From a virus, in IMG/VR virus record IMGVR_UViG_3300048930_000159, positions 1 to 35,500 of that record: a stretch of DNA of 35,500 nucleotides; one strand, 5' to 3'. A program made the position numbers and the translations under genes. The notes beneath the pieces were generated by a model. It was given only the letters and a program-made list of their open reading frames with translations, was not told the origin of the DNA and made no database searches. Numbering within the stretch: position 1 is the stretch's first letter; each line of letters starts with the position of its first letter. This document shows, piece after piece, positions 4,651 through 12,862 of the stretch.

Positions 4651-6003
4651 ATGCGGGTCGCTGCGGTTACCTGGTGCGCCCAGATCGCCGGGTTGCAGTG
4701 CTATCTGTTCCGGCGCATCAGCGAGGATCTGGTCAAGAACCACATCGAAGGTCCGAAGGGTTTGCGCGCCATGCTCGCCGGCTGGAGCAATGCCGGCCTC
4801 GTGGAGATTATCGAAGGCGAGATTCGGTTCTGGAACGGCAGCAAGATCTATCTCTGCCACTGCCAGGAAGAGAAGCACCGCTTCAAGTACCTCGGTGCGG
4901 AGATCCATGTTCTGCTCATCGATGAACTCACGACCTTCACTGAGGTCATCTATCGATTCCTGCGCTCGCGAGTCCGCGCTGTGGGCCTGAACCTTCCCGA
5001 AGGGCTGGCCGGCGCGTTCCCGCGCATTCTCGCCTCGAGCAATCCCGGCAACGTGGGGCACCATTGGGTGAAGTCGGCATTCATCGACGGCCACGTTCCG
5101 CTCGAGGTGTGGCAGACCGCGGACGAAGAGGGCGGGATGCTGCGACAGTTCATCCCGGCACGCCTCGATGACAACCCAAGCATGGCGAGCGACGATCCGA
5201 ATTATCGCGCGCGACTGCGCGGACTGGGTGCGCCGGCCCTGGTCAAGGCGATGGAAGAGGGGGACTGGAACGTCGTCGCTGGGGCTTTCTTCCCTGAGTT
5301 CTCCACCGCGCTGCACGTCGTCAAACCCTTCGAGATCCCAAAGCATTGGGTGAGGCTGCGCGCGATGGACTGGGGCTCGACGAAGCCGTTCTCCGTGGGC
5401 TGGTACGCCGTGTCCGATGGCGAGCTCAAGGACATTCCGCGCGGTGCGCTGGTGCAATATCGGGAGTGGTACGGCATGGCACCGGGCCAGCCGAACGTCG
5501 GCCTGAAGATGACCGCGGAAGCGGTGGCCGATGGGATTCTGGAGCGCCAGGCACCCGACGAGAAGATCGACTATTCGGTGATCGACCCGGCTGCGTTCTC
5601 CGAGGACGGCGGCCCGTCCATTGGCGAACGCATGGCAAAGCGGGGCGTGTATTTCCAACGCGCCGATAACTCTCGCGTCGGTAAGCGCGGCGCGATGGGT
5701 GGCTGGGACATGGTGCGCTCGCGGTTAGTGGGCGAAGACGAGCGCCCGATGATTTACTTTTTCGACACCTGCGTACACATCATCCGCACGCTGCCAACGA
5801 TGCAGCACGACGACATCCGGCCCGAAGATTTGGATAGTGAGGCGGAAGATCACGCGGTCGACCAACTTCGTTATGCCGCGATGGCGCGCCCGTGGGTGCG
5901 TGACGTTCCCAAGCCGAACGTGATCCGCTTCAAGCAATCCACCCAACTGACCATCAACGAGATCATCGCGCAGCGGCGTCGCGCGCGGCTGGGGGCTGAA
6001 TGA
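4651..6003 (+). CDS. Terminase large subunit, ATPase-nuclease (450 aa visible; frame broken upstream)
   Basis: The open frame starts at the ATG 4651, just after the P-loop; the natural gene begins at 4532 (see the separate fragment). Visible landmarks, numbered from 4651: arginine-rich segment FRRISEDL near 20, Walker B HVLLIDE with E92, coupling motif SSNPGN at 129-134, and an RNase H-type nuclease domain with candidate acids D240 (MDWGS), D312 (IDPA) and D404 (EDHAVDQLRY). It is the motor that pumps DNA through the portal and cuts the concatemer. As written, the product lacks Walker A and could not package; either a sequence error or a real lesion explains this. It overlaps the portal start by 4 bp. 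Confidence 0.85.
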   Translation: MRVAAVTWCAQIAGLQCYLFRRISEDLVKNHIEGPKGLRAMLAGWSNAGLVEIIEGEIRFWNGSKIYLCHCQEEKHRFKYLGAEIHVLLIDELTTFTEVIYRFLRSRVRAVGLNLPEGLAGAFPRILASSNPGNVGHHWVKSAFIDGHVPLEVWQTADEEGGMLRQFIPARLDDNPSMASDDPNYRARLRGLGAPALVKAMEEGDWNVVAGAFFPEFSTALHVVKPFEIPKHWVRLRAMDWGSTKPFSVGWYAVSDGELKDIPRGALVQYREWYGMAPGQPNVGLKMTAEAVADGILERQAPDEKIDYSVIDPAAFSEDGGPSIGERMAKRGVYFQRADNSRVGKRGAMGGWDMVRSRLVGEDERPMIYFFDTCVHIIRTLPTMQHDDIRPEDLDSEAEDHAVDQLRYAAMARPWVRDVPKPNVIRFKQSTQLTINEIIAQRRRARLGAE

Positions 6004-8402
6004 CCGACGAAGTTCCATCAGTCACCACGCCGGCTGACATCGAGGTCAATCCGCGCGGTGTGGTGAGGCGCTGGCTCGCCGAGATCGCGGTTGCCGACAA
6101 GACCGAACACGACTGGCGCAAAGAGTCCGAGACGCTCTGGGAACTGTACGAGGGCGGGCGCAAGAAGGCGCACGCGTTCAACGTGTTCTGGTCGAATACC
6201 GACACGCTCGCGCCGGCCCTGTACAACTCCACGCCGCAGCCCGACGTGCGCAGGCGCTTCAGGGACGCGGATCCGCTCGGCAAGGCCGTGTCGCAGGTGA
6301 TGGAGCGCTCGCTCGCCTACGAGGTGGACAGCTACGACCTCGACGCATCGATGGCGTCTGCGGTGCTCGACGTGCTGGTGACGGGTCGTGGTGTGGCGAG
6401 AGTGGCCTACGAGCCGCGCATCGTGGGCGGCGAGACGCAGCCGACGCAGCAGCCCGAACAGCCGCAAGTACAGCCGACTCCGCAGGAGCGCGTCACCGAC
6501 CGCGCGGTGCGCGTCGAGGTGGTGCAGTGGGACTATTTCCGCCGCGGGCCGGGTAAGCGCTGGGACGAGGTGCCGTGGATCGCGTTCCGGCACGACTTCA
6601 CGCAGGACATGGCGGCCGAGAAGTTCGGCGACGAACTCGCGCAAGCGCTCACCTACACCGAGGGCAAGGACACCGAGGCGGTCGAGGACAAGCAGTCACG
6701 CGAGATCTTCAAGACCACGCTGGTGTGGGAGATCTGGGACCGCGACACGCGCCAGGCGCACTTCATCGCGCCGTGCTACAAGGACAAGCCGCTGCTCACC
6801 GCACCGGATCCGCTGCACCTGTCCGGGTTCTTCCCGCTCCCGCGGCCGATGTACGCGGTCCCCACCACGCGCAGCCTCGTGCCGATTCCGCTCTACAAGC
6901 TCTACGAGGAGCAGGCGAAGGAACTCGACAAGATCTCGACGCGCATCAACAAGATCGTGGACGCGATGAAGGTGAGGGGAGCCTACAGTGCGAACCTGCC
7001 AGAGATCGGCAATCTGCTCTCGGCCGGCGAGAACGAGATGATCCCGGTCGCGAACATCAGCGAGATTGCCTCGGTGGGTGGTCTGGACAAGGCCATCTGG
7101 ACGATGCCGATCGAGCGGCTGAAGCAAGTCCTCGAGGGTCTGTACGTCGCGCGCAACGAGATCAAGCAGACGATCTACGAACTGACGGGCCTGTCGGACA
7201 TCATCCGCGGCTCGACGGACGCCACAGAGACGGCGAGCGCGCAGAAGCTCAAGAGCCAATGGGGCACGATGCGGCTGCAGAAGATGCAGCGCGAGGTGCA
7301 GCGCTTCGTGCGGGATCTGTTCCGCATCAAGGCCGAAATCATCGCCGAGCAGTACCCGCAGGAAACGCTCGTCGCGATCACGAACCTCAAGTTCCCCACG
7401 CAGCAGGATCAGGCGCAGGCGCAGCAGATCGCCATGCAGGCGCAGCAGATGGGCCAGGAGCCGCCGCCCGAAGTGATGCAGGCGCTCGAGGGGCCGACGT
7501 GGGAGCAGATCGGGCAGGTATTGAAGTCCGACCAGTTGCGCGAGTACCGCGTGGACGTGGAGACGGATTCGACGGTCGCCGACACGATCGACCGCGACAT
7601 GTCGGGCATGAAGGAAGTCATCGACAGCGTCGGCGCGATCCTGCAGGGCGTGCCGCTCGGCCTGCCGGTCGAGGTGGCGAAAGAGATCGCGCTCGCGGTC
7701 GTACGCCGCGCAAGGCTCGGCCACGCGGTCGAGGACGCGCTCGAGCAGTTCCAGGGTGCGCCGCCCAATGACGCCGCGCAGCTCGAGGGCGCGCAGCAGC
7801 AGATCATGGAACTCATCAAGGGCGAGGGCGCCAAGATGGTCAAGGGCGAGCAGGCCGCGCAAGAGCAGCAGATGATGCTCACCCAGTACGATCAGCAGAT
7901 TCAGGGCGCATTGCAGCAGGTCGGGCAGGTGGCGCAGGGCGCCGAGCAGGGGCTGATGCAGATCGGCCAGCAGCAGCAGATGATCCTGCAGCAGCTCCAG
8001 CAGGCCATTCAGGCGCTGCAGATGGTCCCGGCGATGCAGACCACCGAGGGCGTGGTGCAGACGCTGCAGGGCGTGCAGGAGGGCTTCCAGGCGGTCATCG
8101 AGGCCGTGCAAGCCCCGAAACAGGTGCAGTTTGATCTCGGCAAGGACGGCGTACCTCGAGGCGCGCGGCTCACGACCGAGCCGAACGCGGCATTGGCTCA
8201 GGCCGGTGCTGCGGTACAGGCGCCCACGGTGCAGGCCGTGCAGGGACTGGCCGCGCAGCAGATGGACGGGTTCCGGCAACTCGCCGAGGTGTTCACGAGC
8301 GGTATGCAGGCCGTCATTCAGGCGGTTGAGCGGCCCAAGAAGGTTAAGTTCGAGAAGGGCGCCGATGGGCGTATCTCAGGCGCCACCTCCACCGTGCAAT
8401 GA
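6000..8402 (+). CDS. Portal protein with Gln-rich C-terminal extension (800 aa)
   Basis: The long gene directly after the terminase has the portal layout. The N-terminal region (WYR-like start, FWSNTDTLAPALYNSTPQPD) is followed by a clip/wing core and a stem helix segment (LYEEQAKELDKISTRINKIV). The C-terminal third is Gln-rich and helical (repeated QQQ, for example QIGQQQQMILQQLQQ), like the barrel of P22-type portals. It forms the dodecameric DNA gate at one capsid vertex and binds terminase, scaffold and adaptor. At the end two copies of a ~30-residue segment occur: QAVIEAVQAPKQVQF near 695-725 and QAVIQAVERPKKVKF near 770-800. Confidence 0.85.
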   Translation: MTDEVPSVTTPADIEVNPRGVVRRWLAEIAVADKTEHDWRKESETLWELYEGGRKKAHAFNVFWSNTDTLAPALYNSTPQPDVRRRFRDADPLGKAVSQVMERSLAYEVDSYDLDASMASAVLDVLVTGRGVARVAYEPRIVGGETQPTQQPEQPQVQPTPQERVTDRAVRVEVVQWDYFRRGPGKRWDEVPWIAFRHDFTQDMAAEKFGDELAQALTYTEGKDTEAVEDKQSREIFKTTLVWEIWDRDTRQAHFIAPCYKDKPLLTAPDPLHLSGFFPLPRPMYAVPTTRSLVPIPLYKLYEEQAKELDKISTRINKIVDAMKVRGAYSANLPEIGNLLSAGENEMIPVANISEIASVGGLDKAIWTMPIERLKQVLEGLYVARNEIKQTIYELTGLSDIIRGSTDATETASAQKLKSQWGTMRLQKMQREVQRFVRDLFRIKAEIIAEQYPQETLVAITNLKFPTQQDQAQAQQIAMQAQQMGQEPPPEVMQALEGPTWEQIGQVLKSDQLREYRVDVETDSTVADTIDRDMSGMKEVIDSVGAILQGVPLGLPVEVAKEIALAVVRRARLGHAVEDALEQFQGAPPNDAAQLEGAQQQIMELIKGEGAKMVKGEQAAQEQQMMLTQYDQQIQGALQQVGQVAQGAEQGLMQIGQQQQMILQQLQQAIQALQMVPAMQTTEGVVQTLQGVQEGFQAVIEAVQAPKQVQFDLGKDGVPRGARLTTEPNAALAQAGAAVQAPTVQAVQGLAAQQMDGFRQLAEVFTSGMQAVIQAVERPKKVKFEKGADGRISGATSTVQ

Positions 8403-8608
8403 TCGAGATCACCGCCAACGGGTTCATCGAGGTGACGCGCAACGGCGTGGTGCTGTCGCGCCACCGTGCGGAGCGTGAGGCGCTGCAGTCCTGTGCGAAA
8501 CAGGGGCCGGGAACCTACGTGCTCTACTACCCGAGCGTGCGCGTGGACATCGTGGGCGAGGATGTGACGCTCGAGACGGGCGAGATCAGCGGCGAGGCGC
8601 GCGCATGA
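8399..8608 (+). CDS. Hypothetical small virion-region protein (69 aa)
   Basis: ATGA overlap with the portal gene and with the next gene. A predicted beta-rich protein (MIEITANGFIEVTRNGVVLS) with no recognised domain. Its place between portal and the adhesin block suggests a structural or assembly role, but nothing in the sequence proves it. Confidence 0.6.
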   Translation: MIEITANGFIEVTRNGVVLSRHRAEREALQSCAKQGPGTYVLYYPSVRVDIVGEDVTLETGEISGEARA

Positions 8609-10227
8609 GTGCGACCTTCGATACCACGACGAAGGCCGCCTACGATGCCGCCACCACGGCTCAGAGCCGCGCTGAGGCGATCGTAGCGAGCCTGACGGGC
8701 ACGATCAGCGTCAAGGTGTTCAACGGCAGCAACACCGAGATGGGCTCGGGGACGATGGCCGCACCGTGGGCGACGGCGGTGGCCGGCGCAGTGGTGCTCG
8801 GCGAGGTGTCGAGCTTCACGGTCGGCACGACGGGTACACCCGACGCCAACTGGTACATCCGCTTCCAGAACGCCGACGTCTCGAGGTGGGCGCGCGGCTC
8901 GTTCGGGCTCTCGGGCGCCGATTACAACTGGTCGCTCGCGACCTGGGAGTCGGGCCAGACCGGCACCATCGGCACGGCGACGATCGTCGCGGCCGGCAAC
9001 GAAGCGCCCGTGTTTTCGGTCGCGCCAACGGTGGCGAGCCTCGGCCCAACGGGCGGCACTGTTCAGTTCACTGCGACCGATCCCGAGGGCGGCGAGGTGT
9101 TCTATAGCCTCACCACGACGCGCAACGGCATCACGATCAATGCCGCGAGCGGGCTGGTAACGGTCACGGCTGCGGCGGCCGGCACCTCTGGCAATATCGT
9201 CGTGCAGGCCGGCGACGGAATCCTGACGACGAGCGCAACCTGCGTGGTGACGGTGGCCGAGTCGGTGCTGCTCGACTGGCATCCCGGCCATTACATCACC
9301 ACGGATGGGACGATGACGACGACGGACGTGTCGAACGTCTGCAACTACGCGAACGCCCGCAGCTATCTGAAGGGTGTCGTGATCCGTCCGTTCTGGAAAG
9401 ACCTCGAAACGTCACGCGGCGTCTATGACTTCTCGATCATCGACTCCGCACTGGCGCAGCTCGCCACCGGCAAGTATCTGTGGGTGCAGATCCAGACGGC
9501 GATTTTCAACAATGCCGGGGCGGACGCGGCAGACCTCGTGCCGGCGTACCTGACGACCCCGGAGTTCGACGGCGGCGCGTATGACGACGGCACCGATGTC
9601 AAGACGAAAATCTGGAATGCTGCGGTCATGGACCGAAAGATCGCGCTGATTCAAGCGATGGCCGCGTCGTATAACACCACGGCGAAGTTCGAGGGTGTGC
9701 TGACCGGCGAGACGGCCATGAGCATCGCCACGAACGAAGGCACGTCGAACTATTCCCCGTCTGCGCTGGCGACGCAGTTGCAGCGGCTGTGTCCATCCGC
9801 AAGGGCGGCGTTCACTCAGAAACAGCTCGGCATCTACGTCAACTATATTTCAGGCAGCGGCAGCGCGCAGTATTTCCAGCCGATCCTAGAAGCGGCGCGT
9901 TCCGCGGACTACGTGCTCGGCGGACCAGACTCGCTGTACCTGAACCCGTCCACGGGACGGCAGTACATCAACGGCACGCTCGGCACGACGGACTATCGCG
10001 GCAAGGTCGGCATTCAGGTCGGGGACCAGACGAGCGGCCTGTCGAACACGTCTTACAACATCGCGAACCTGTTCTCGACGTGCTTCACGGCGGCGCCAGG
10101 CGGATGGGGCGCGAACTACGGGTTCTGGCTGTACGCGCCGAGCCTGCCGAACTTCGCCGCGATCATGTCGTATCTGGCATCGAACCCGAGCGAGTACGTC
10201 GCCACCTATCCGAGTGAGTTCCCCTGA
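8605..10227 (+). CDS. Virion protein: cadherin-like domain plus TIM-barrel glycosidase-like domain (540 aa)
   Basis: Residues 1-128 are a beta-rich N-terminal domain, probably for virion attachment. Residues about 130-215 (APVFSVAPTVASL, FTATDPEGGEVFYSLT, NAASGLVTV) are a cadherin/Ig-like domain. Residues about 220-540 look like a clan A (beta/alpha)8 glycoside hydrolase: VVIRPFWKDLE, YDFSIIDSALAQLATGKYLW, FEGVLTGETAMS (E363/E369 are candidate catalytic acids) and a late YGFWLYAPSLP. I infer a capsule or LPS depolymerase or receptor-binding protein. The enzymatic call is uncertain because I matched the fold by eye; it could be a catalytically dead sugar-binding barrel. Located in the adhesin block. 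Confidence 0.5.
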   Translation: MSATFDTTTKAAYDAATTAQSRAEAIVASLTGTISVKVFNGSNTEMGSGTMAAPWATAVAGAVVLGEVSSFTVGTTGTPDANWYIRFQNADVSRWARGSFGLSGADYNWSLATWESGQTGTIGTATIVAAGNEAPVFSVAPTVASLGPTGGTVQFTATDPEGGEVFYSLTTTRNGITINAASGLVTVTAAAAGTSGNIVVQAGDGILTTSATCVVTVAESVLLDWHPGHYITTDGTMTTTDVSNVCNYANARSYLKGVVIRPFWKDLETSRGVYDFSIIDSALAQLATGKYLWVQIQTAIFNNAGADAADLVPAYLTTPEFDGGAYDDGTDVKTKIWNAAVMDRKIALIQAMAASYNTTAKFEGVLTGETAMSIATNEGTSNYSPSALATQLQRLCPSARAAFTQKQLGIYVNYISGSGSAQYFQPILEAARSADYVLGGPDSLYLNPSTGRQYINGTLGTTDYRGKVGIQVGDQTSGLSNTSYNIANLFSTCFTAAPGGWGANYGFWLYAPSLPNFAAIMSYLASNPSEYVATYPSEFP

Positions 10228-11159
10228 TGCCGGCCTATACCCTGCCGCCCAGCGTCGGATCGTGGGCGTCGAATACCGATAGCAGCGCGCTGTCGGTAAG
10301 CGCACCCGCCAGCTCAAGCGGCAAGCTGCTGGTGCTGGTGACGGCGAACCGCGCCGGGGCCCAGTCGATCGCTGCGCTGACGGGCTGGAAGCAAGCCGCC
10401 GCGGTCACCGATAACGGAAGCCTCGAGGTCTGGTTGCGGTACGGCGATGGCTCGGCGACCGACTCGCCATCGGTCGACTGGTCCGGAACGAACGACAGCG
10501 CAGCGGTGATCCTCGCTTACGCTGGTGACGTGTACGTTGACGTGGAGACTATCGTCGCGCACGCGAATACATATGGCGTGTCGTCAATTAATACGTTGCC
10601 GCTGCCGAACTTTAGCGGCGCGTCGGTCGATAACTGCCTCGTGCTCGCGGTCGGTCGCAAGAACAAGACCGCCACCTCGAACGATGCGACGACGGTCAGC
10701 CACTCGATCCTGAACGTCCGCGCGCAGTTCATCGGCACAAACGTAGACCAGGCGATCGGCGTCGGCGATTTGCAGCAGACGACCGCGACGAATTACGACG
10801 GCACCGACTTCACGATCGACGGCACGACGGAGTCGCTGTCGGCAAACGGGATCGTTGTGTACCTGAGATCGGCATCAGCGACCAGGTACGTCAAGGTGCT
10901 GGCCGAAGCGGTCGCCGCAAGCGAAACTGGCATCGAAGGCGTGGTGCTCAACGCGACACGCGACACCGTGATCGGTGAGTTCTCTGGTCAGGCATTTGAG
11001 GCCAGCCTCGAGAGTGGCGAGGCCGTGCTCCTGATTCCCACGGCAGACATCACACCCGACGGCGACACGCTCACCACATCCGACACGCCCATCGTCTTTG
11101 CCTACAACGCCACGGACTCGATCATCGGTCCGGGCTCCGCTACGGTCATCGAGGTCTAA
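10227..11159 (+). CDS. Beta-rich virion structural protein (310 aa)
   Basis: Starts at the ATG overlapping the previous stop by one base (TGATG). The N-terminal ~210 residues form a beta-sandwich-like domain with Ser/Thr-rich strands (SSGKLLVLVTANRAGAQSIA, NCLVLAVGRKNKTATSN). It has the same overall pattern as residues 1-216 of the 875-residue protein at 16531: GDLLIFEY, WVVLVVVNS and ending in YAIKP / VVYLRSA. The last ~95 residues resemble a small Ig-like cap domain. It is likely a fibre or head-surface component. No enzymatic motif is seen. Confidence 0.6.
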   Translation: MPAYTLPPSVGSWASNTDSSALSVSAPASSSGKLLVLVTANRAGAQSIAALTGWKQAAAVTDNGSLEVWLRYGDGSATDSPSVDWSGTNDSAAVILAYAGDVYVDVETIVAHANTYGVSSINTLPLPNFSGASVDNCLVLAVGRKNKTATSNDATTVSHSILNVRAQFIGTNVDQAIGVGDLQQTTATNYDGTDFTIDGTTESLSANGIVVYLRSASATRYVKVLAEAVAASETGIEGVVLNATRDTVIGEFSGQAFEASLESGEAVLLIPTADITPDGDTLTTSDTPIVFAYNATDSIIGPGSATVIEV

Positions 11160-11657
11160 ATGGCAATCGTCGCAACCGACCTGAAGTTCTACTTGTCCGG
11201 GGGCGGATCGAACACCGACCCCGATGCGGCATTGGGCGGGGCCATTTCCACCGCGCAAGCCTCCTCGAACCTGCTCGATGACATCGGCACGGCCGAAGCG
11301 GCGGCGGGTGAGAGCGAATACCGCGCGCTGTTCGTCAAAAATACCAATGCGACGGACACTGCCTACGCGACGAAGATATGGATCGCCTCGAACACGATCG
11401 CCACCTCGACGGCGTTGCAGATCGCGCTGGCGGATGAAGGTGTAGCGAACACCATCGAAACGGTTGCGAACGAAGGGACGGCCCCGACCGGCCCGACCTT
11501 CGATGACGCCGAGGACGAAGCGAATGCCCTGACGATCGGCAACCTCGCGCCCGGTGAAGCGCACGGGATCTGGGTCAAGCGCACCGTGACGGCCACCACG
11601 GTTGCCTTCGCGAACGATACGGCCACCCTTCGAGTCAAGGCGAACACCGCAGCATGA
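11160..11657 (+). CDS. Beta-rich virion protein, Ig-like (165 aa)
   Basis: ATG follows the previous TAA directly. The sequence (LKFYLSGGGSNTDPDAALGG, then ALFVKNTNATDTAYATKIWI) has alternating strands and a C-terminal APGEAHGIWVKRTVTA strand pair, consistent with a beta-sandwich that decorates a virion. Proteins of this pattern recur in environmental podophage structural blocks. The exact position in the virion is unknown. Confidence 0.6.
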   Translation: MAIVATDLKFYLSGGGSNTDPDAALGGAISTAQASSNLLDDIGTAEAAAGESEYRALFVKNTNATDTAYATKIWIASNTIATSTALQIALADEGVANTIETVANEGTAPTGPTFDDAEDEANALTIGNLAPGEAHGIWVKRTVTATTVAFANDTATLRVKANTAA

Positions 11658-12358
11658 GCCTAGCCTGGGGTCCAAGACTGACTGCAGGATCTCTCTCGTG
11701 GAGCGCGAGAGAGGCCAGCACGACCGAGGGCGTCATCAACGGCTCGGCCGAGGTGCTGTCGTCGGTCGAGCGCGACCTCGGGCTGTTCTGGGCCGTCAAT
11801 GGTGGCGTCGAGTCCGACCTGTCGCTGCTGTGGCAGGTCGAAGCGGATCCGGTGACGGCCGTCGAGTCGGATCTCACGGTCACTTGGAACATCATCGTCG
11901 CGGCCGGCACGTCGGTCGAGCGCGACCTCGTGCTGCTCTGGCAGCGCGGCGGCTCGGTCACGACCTCGCTGAACCTGCTCTGGCAGGTGGGGCCGTCGCT
12001 CGACGTGGCGGGCGCGGCTCCGATGCGCCGGCCGCTCAAGCACCCCGGCTGGCAGAAACGGCAGGCGCTGGACCAGCTCGCTCGCGAGCGCGCGATGGAG
12101 CGCAGCATCCGCGCGGCACTGAACCCGCAGGCCGAGACACCGCCAGCCCTCGAGGTCGAAACCCCTCCTCAGCGCAACGCTGGGCAGATGGCCGCGGCAA
12201 TGGCGGAACGCGCTCGAGCGGCCCGCCAGCGCGCGACCGAGGCCGCGATCGAAGCACAGCGTGCGCGGGTGGAGATTGAACGACTTCAGCCCACGCTATT
12301 GACGGCGCGCCGGCAGGCGAGTTATCGCGTCATCGAGCAATTGCTGAGGCAGGCATGA
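11654..12358 (+). CDS. Virion protein with Trp-containing strand repeats and a helical C-terminal module (234 aa)
   Basis: Residues 37-112 contain five copies of a 12-residue strand repeat with consensus (S/G)VE(R/S)DLxLLW: SVERDLGLFWAV, GVESDLSLLWQV, AVESDLTVTWNI, SVERDLVLLWQR and SVTTSLNLLWQV, spaced 14 or 18 residues. From KHPGW at 129-133 on, the protein is helical and charged (coiled coil). This C-terminal module is also the C-terminus of the 875-residue repeat protein, implying the two dock on the same partner. ATGA overlaps on both sides. Confidence 0.6.
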   Translation: MSLAWGPRLTAGSLSWSAREASTTEGVINGSAEVLSSVERDLGLFWAVNGGVESDLSLLWQVEADPVTAVESDLTVTWNIIVAAGTSVERDLVLLWQRGGSVTTSLNLLWQVGPSLDVAGAAPMRRPLKHPGWQKRQALDQLARERAMERSIRAALNPQAETPPALEVETPPQRNAGQMAAAMAERARAARQRATEAAIEAQRARVEIERLQPTLLTARRQASYRVIEQLLRQA

Positions 12359-12507
12359 CAGACGAACAGAAGGACGACCGGGAGCCCGTGAAGCCCGTAC
12401 TCGAGCTGCGCGCGAGCGGGAAAGGGTATGTGACCAAGAAGGACGGCACCGTCGTCCATTTTGAATTTGAGGGAAAAGTAAATGGCAACGACTCTGACGC
12501 TCAGTAA
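12355..12507 (+). CDS. Small overlapping protein (50 aa)
   Basis: ATG at 12355 overlaps the previous stop (ATGA); the frame runs to TAA at 12505-12507 and overlaps the next gene by 26 bp. The product is charged: MTDEQKDDREPVKPVLELRA, then SGKGYVTKKDGTVVHFEFEG. A short beta-hairpin with Lys/Glu is visible. It is a coherent protein in the right place, so I judge it real, but function is unknown. Confidence 0.5.
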   Translation: MTDEQKDDREPVKPVLELRASGKGYVTKKDGTVVHFEFEGKVNGNDSDAQ

Positions 12508-12862
12508 CGCCGCGAAGGACGCGATGCTCGACGCGCTCGACACCTACGTCGGTGCGGCGGCGACGCTCGAATTCCAGACCGCGGCGGATGCCGAAGTGGC
12601 GACGCTGACGCTGACCAATCCGGCGTTTGCGGCCGCTTCGGGTGGCTCGATGGCGCTCGACTGCGATCCCGACCTGACCGATTCCAGCGCGACCGGCAGC
12701 GCCAGCCCGGTGACGAAGTTCAAGATCAAGGTCGCCGGCACGACCGATGCGATCACCGGCACGGTCGGGACGTCGGGCGAGGCGATCAACTTCGTGGGCG
12801 GCACGACGTTCGGCACGGGCGACGCGGTGACGCTGACCGAATTCACGATCACGATGCCGTAA
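12482..12862 (+). CDS. Beta-rich virion protein (126 aa)
   Basis: The start MATTLTLSNAAKDAMLDALD and the segment EVATLTLTNPAFAAASGGSM are characteristic of a small beta-sandwich protein common in environmental phage structural blocks. It ends AVTLTEFTITMP. The Shine-Dalgarno is GAGGGAAAAGTAA before the ATG, inside the 50-codon overlapping gene. It probably sits on the virion near the fibres, by context only. Confidence 0.6.
   Translation: MATTLTLSNAAKDAMLDALDTYVGAAATLEFQTAADAEVATLTLTNPAFAAASGGSMALDCDPDLTDSSATGSASPVTKFKIKVAGTTDAITGTVGTSGEAINFVGGTTFGTGDAVTLTEFTITMP

Noticed and set aside
6696-8279. Long minus-strand open frame (527 codons) over the portal gene, and similar long antisense frames at 4630-5658 and 16819-18881
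   Set aside because: The plus-strand genes have clear protein families. GC-rich DNA leaves antisense frames open, and their translations are His/Leu/Arg or Val/Pro-biased mirror images.
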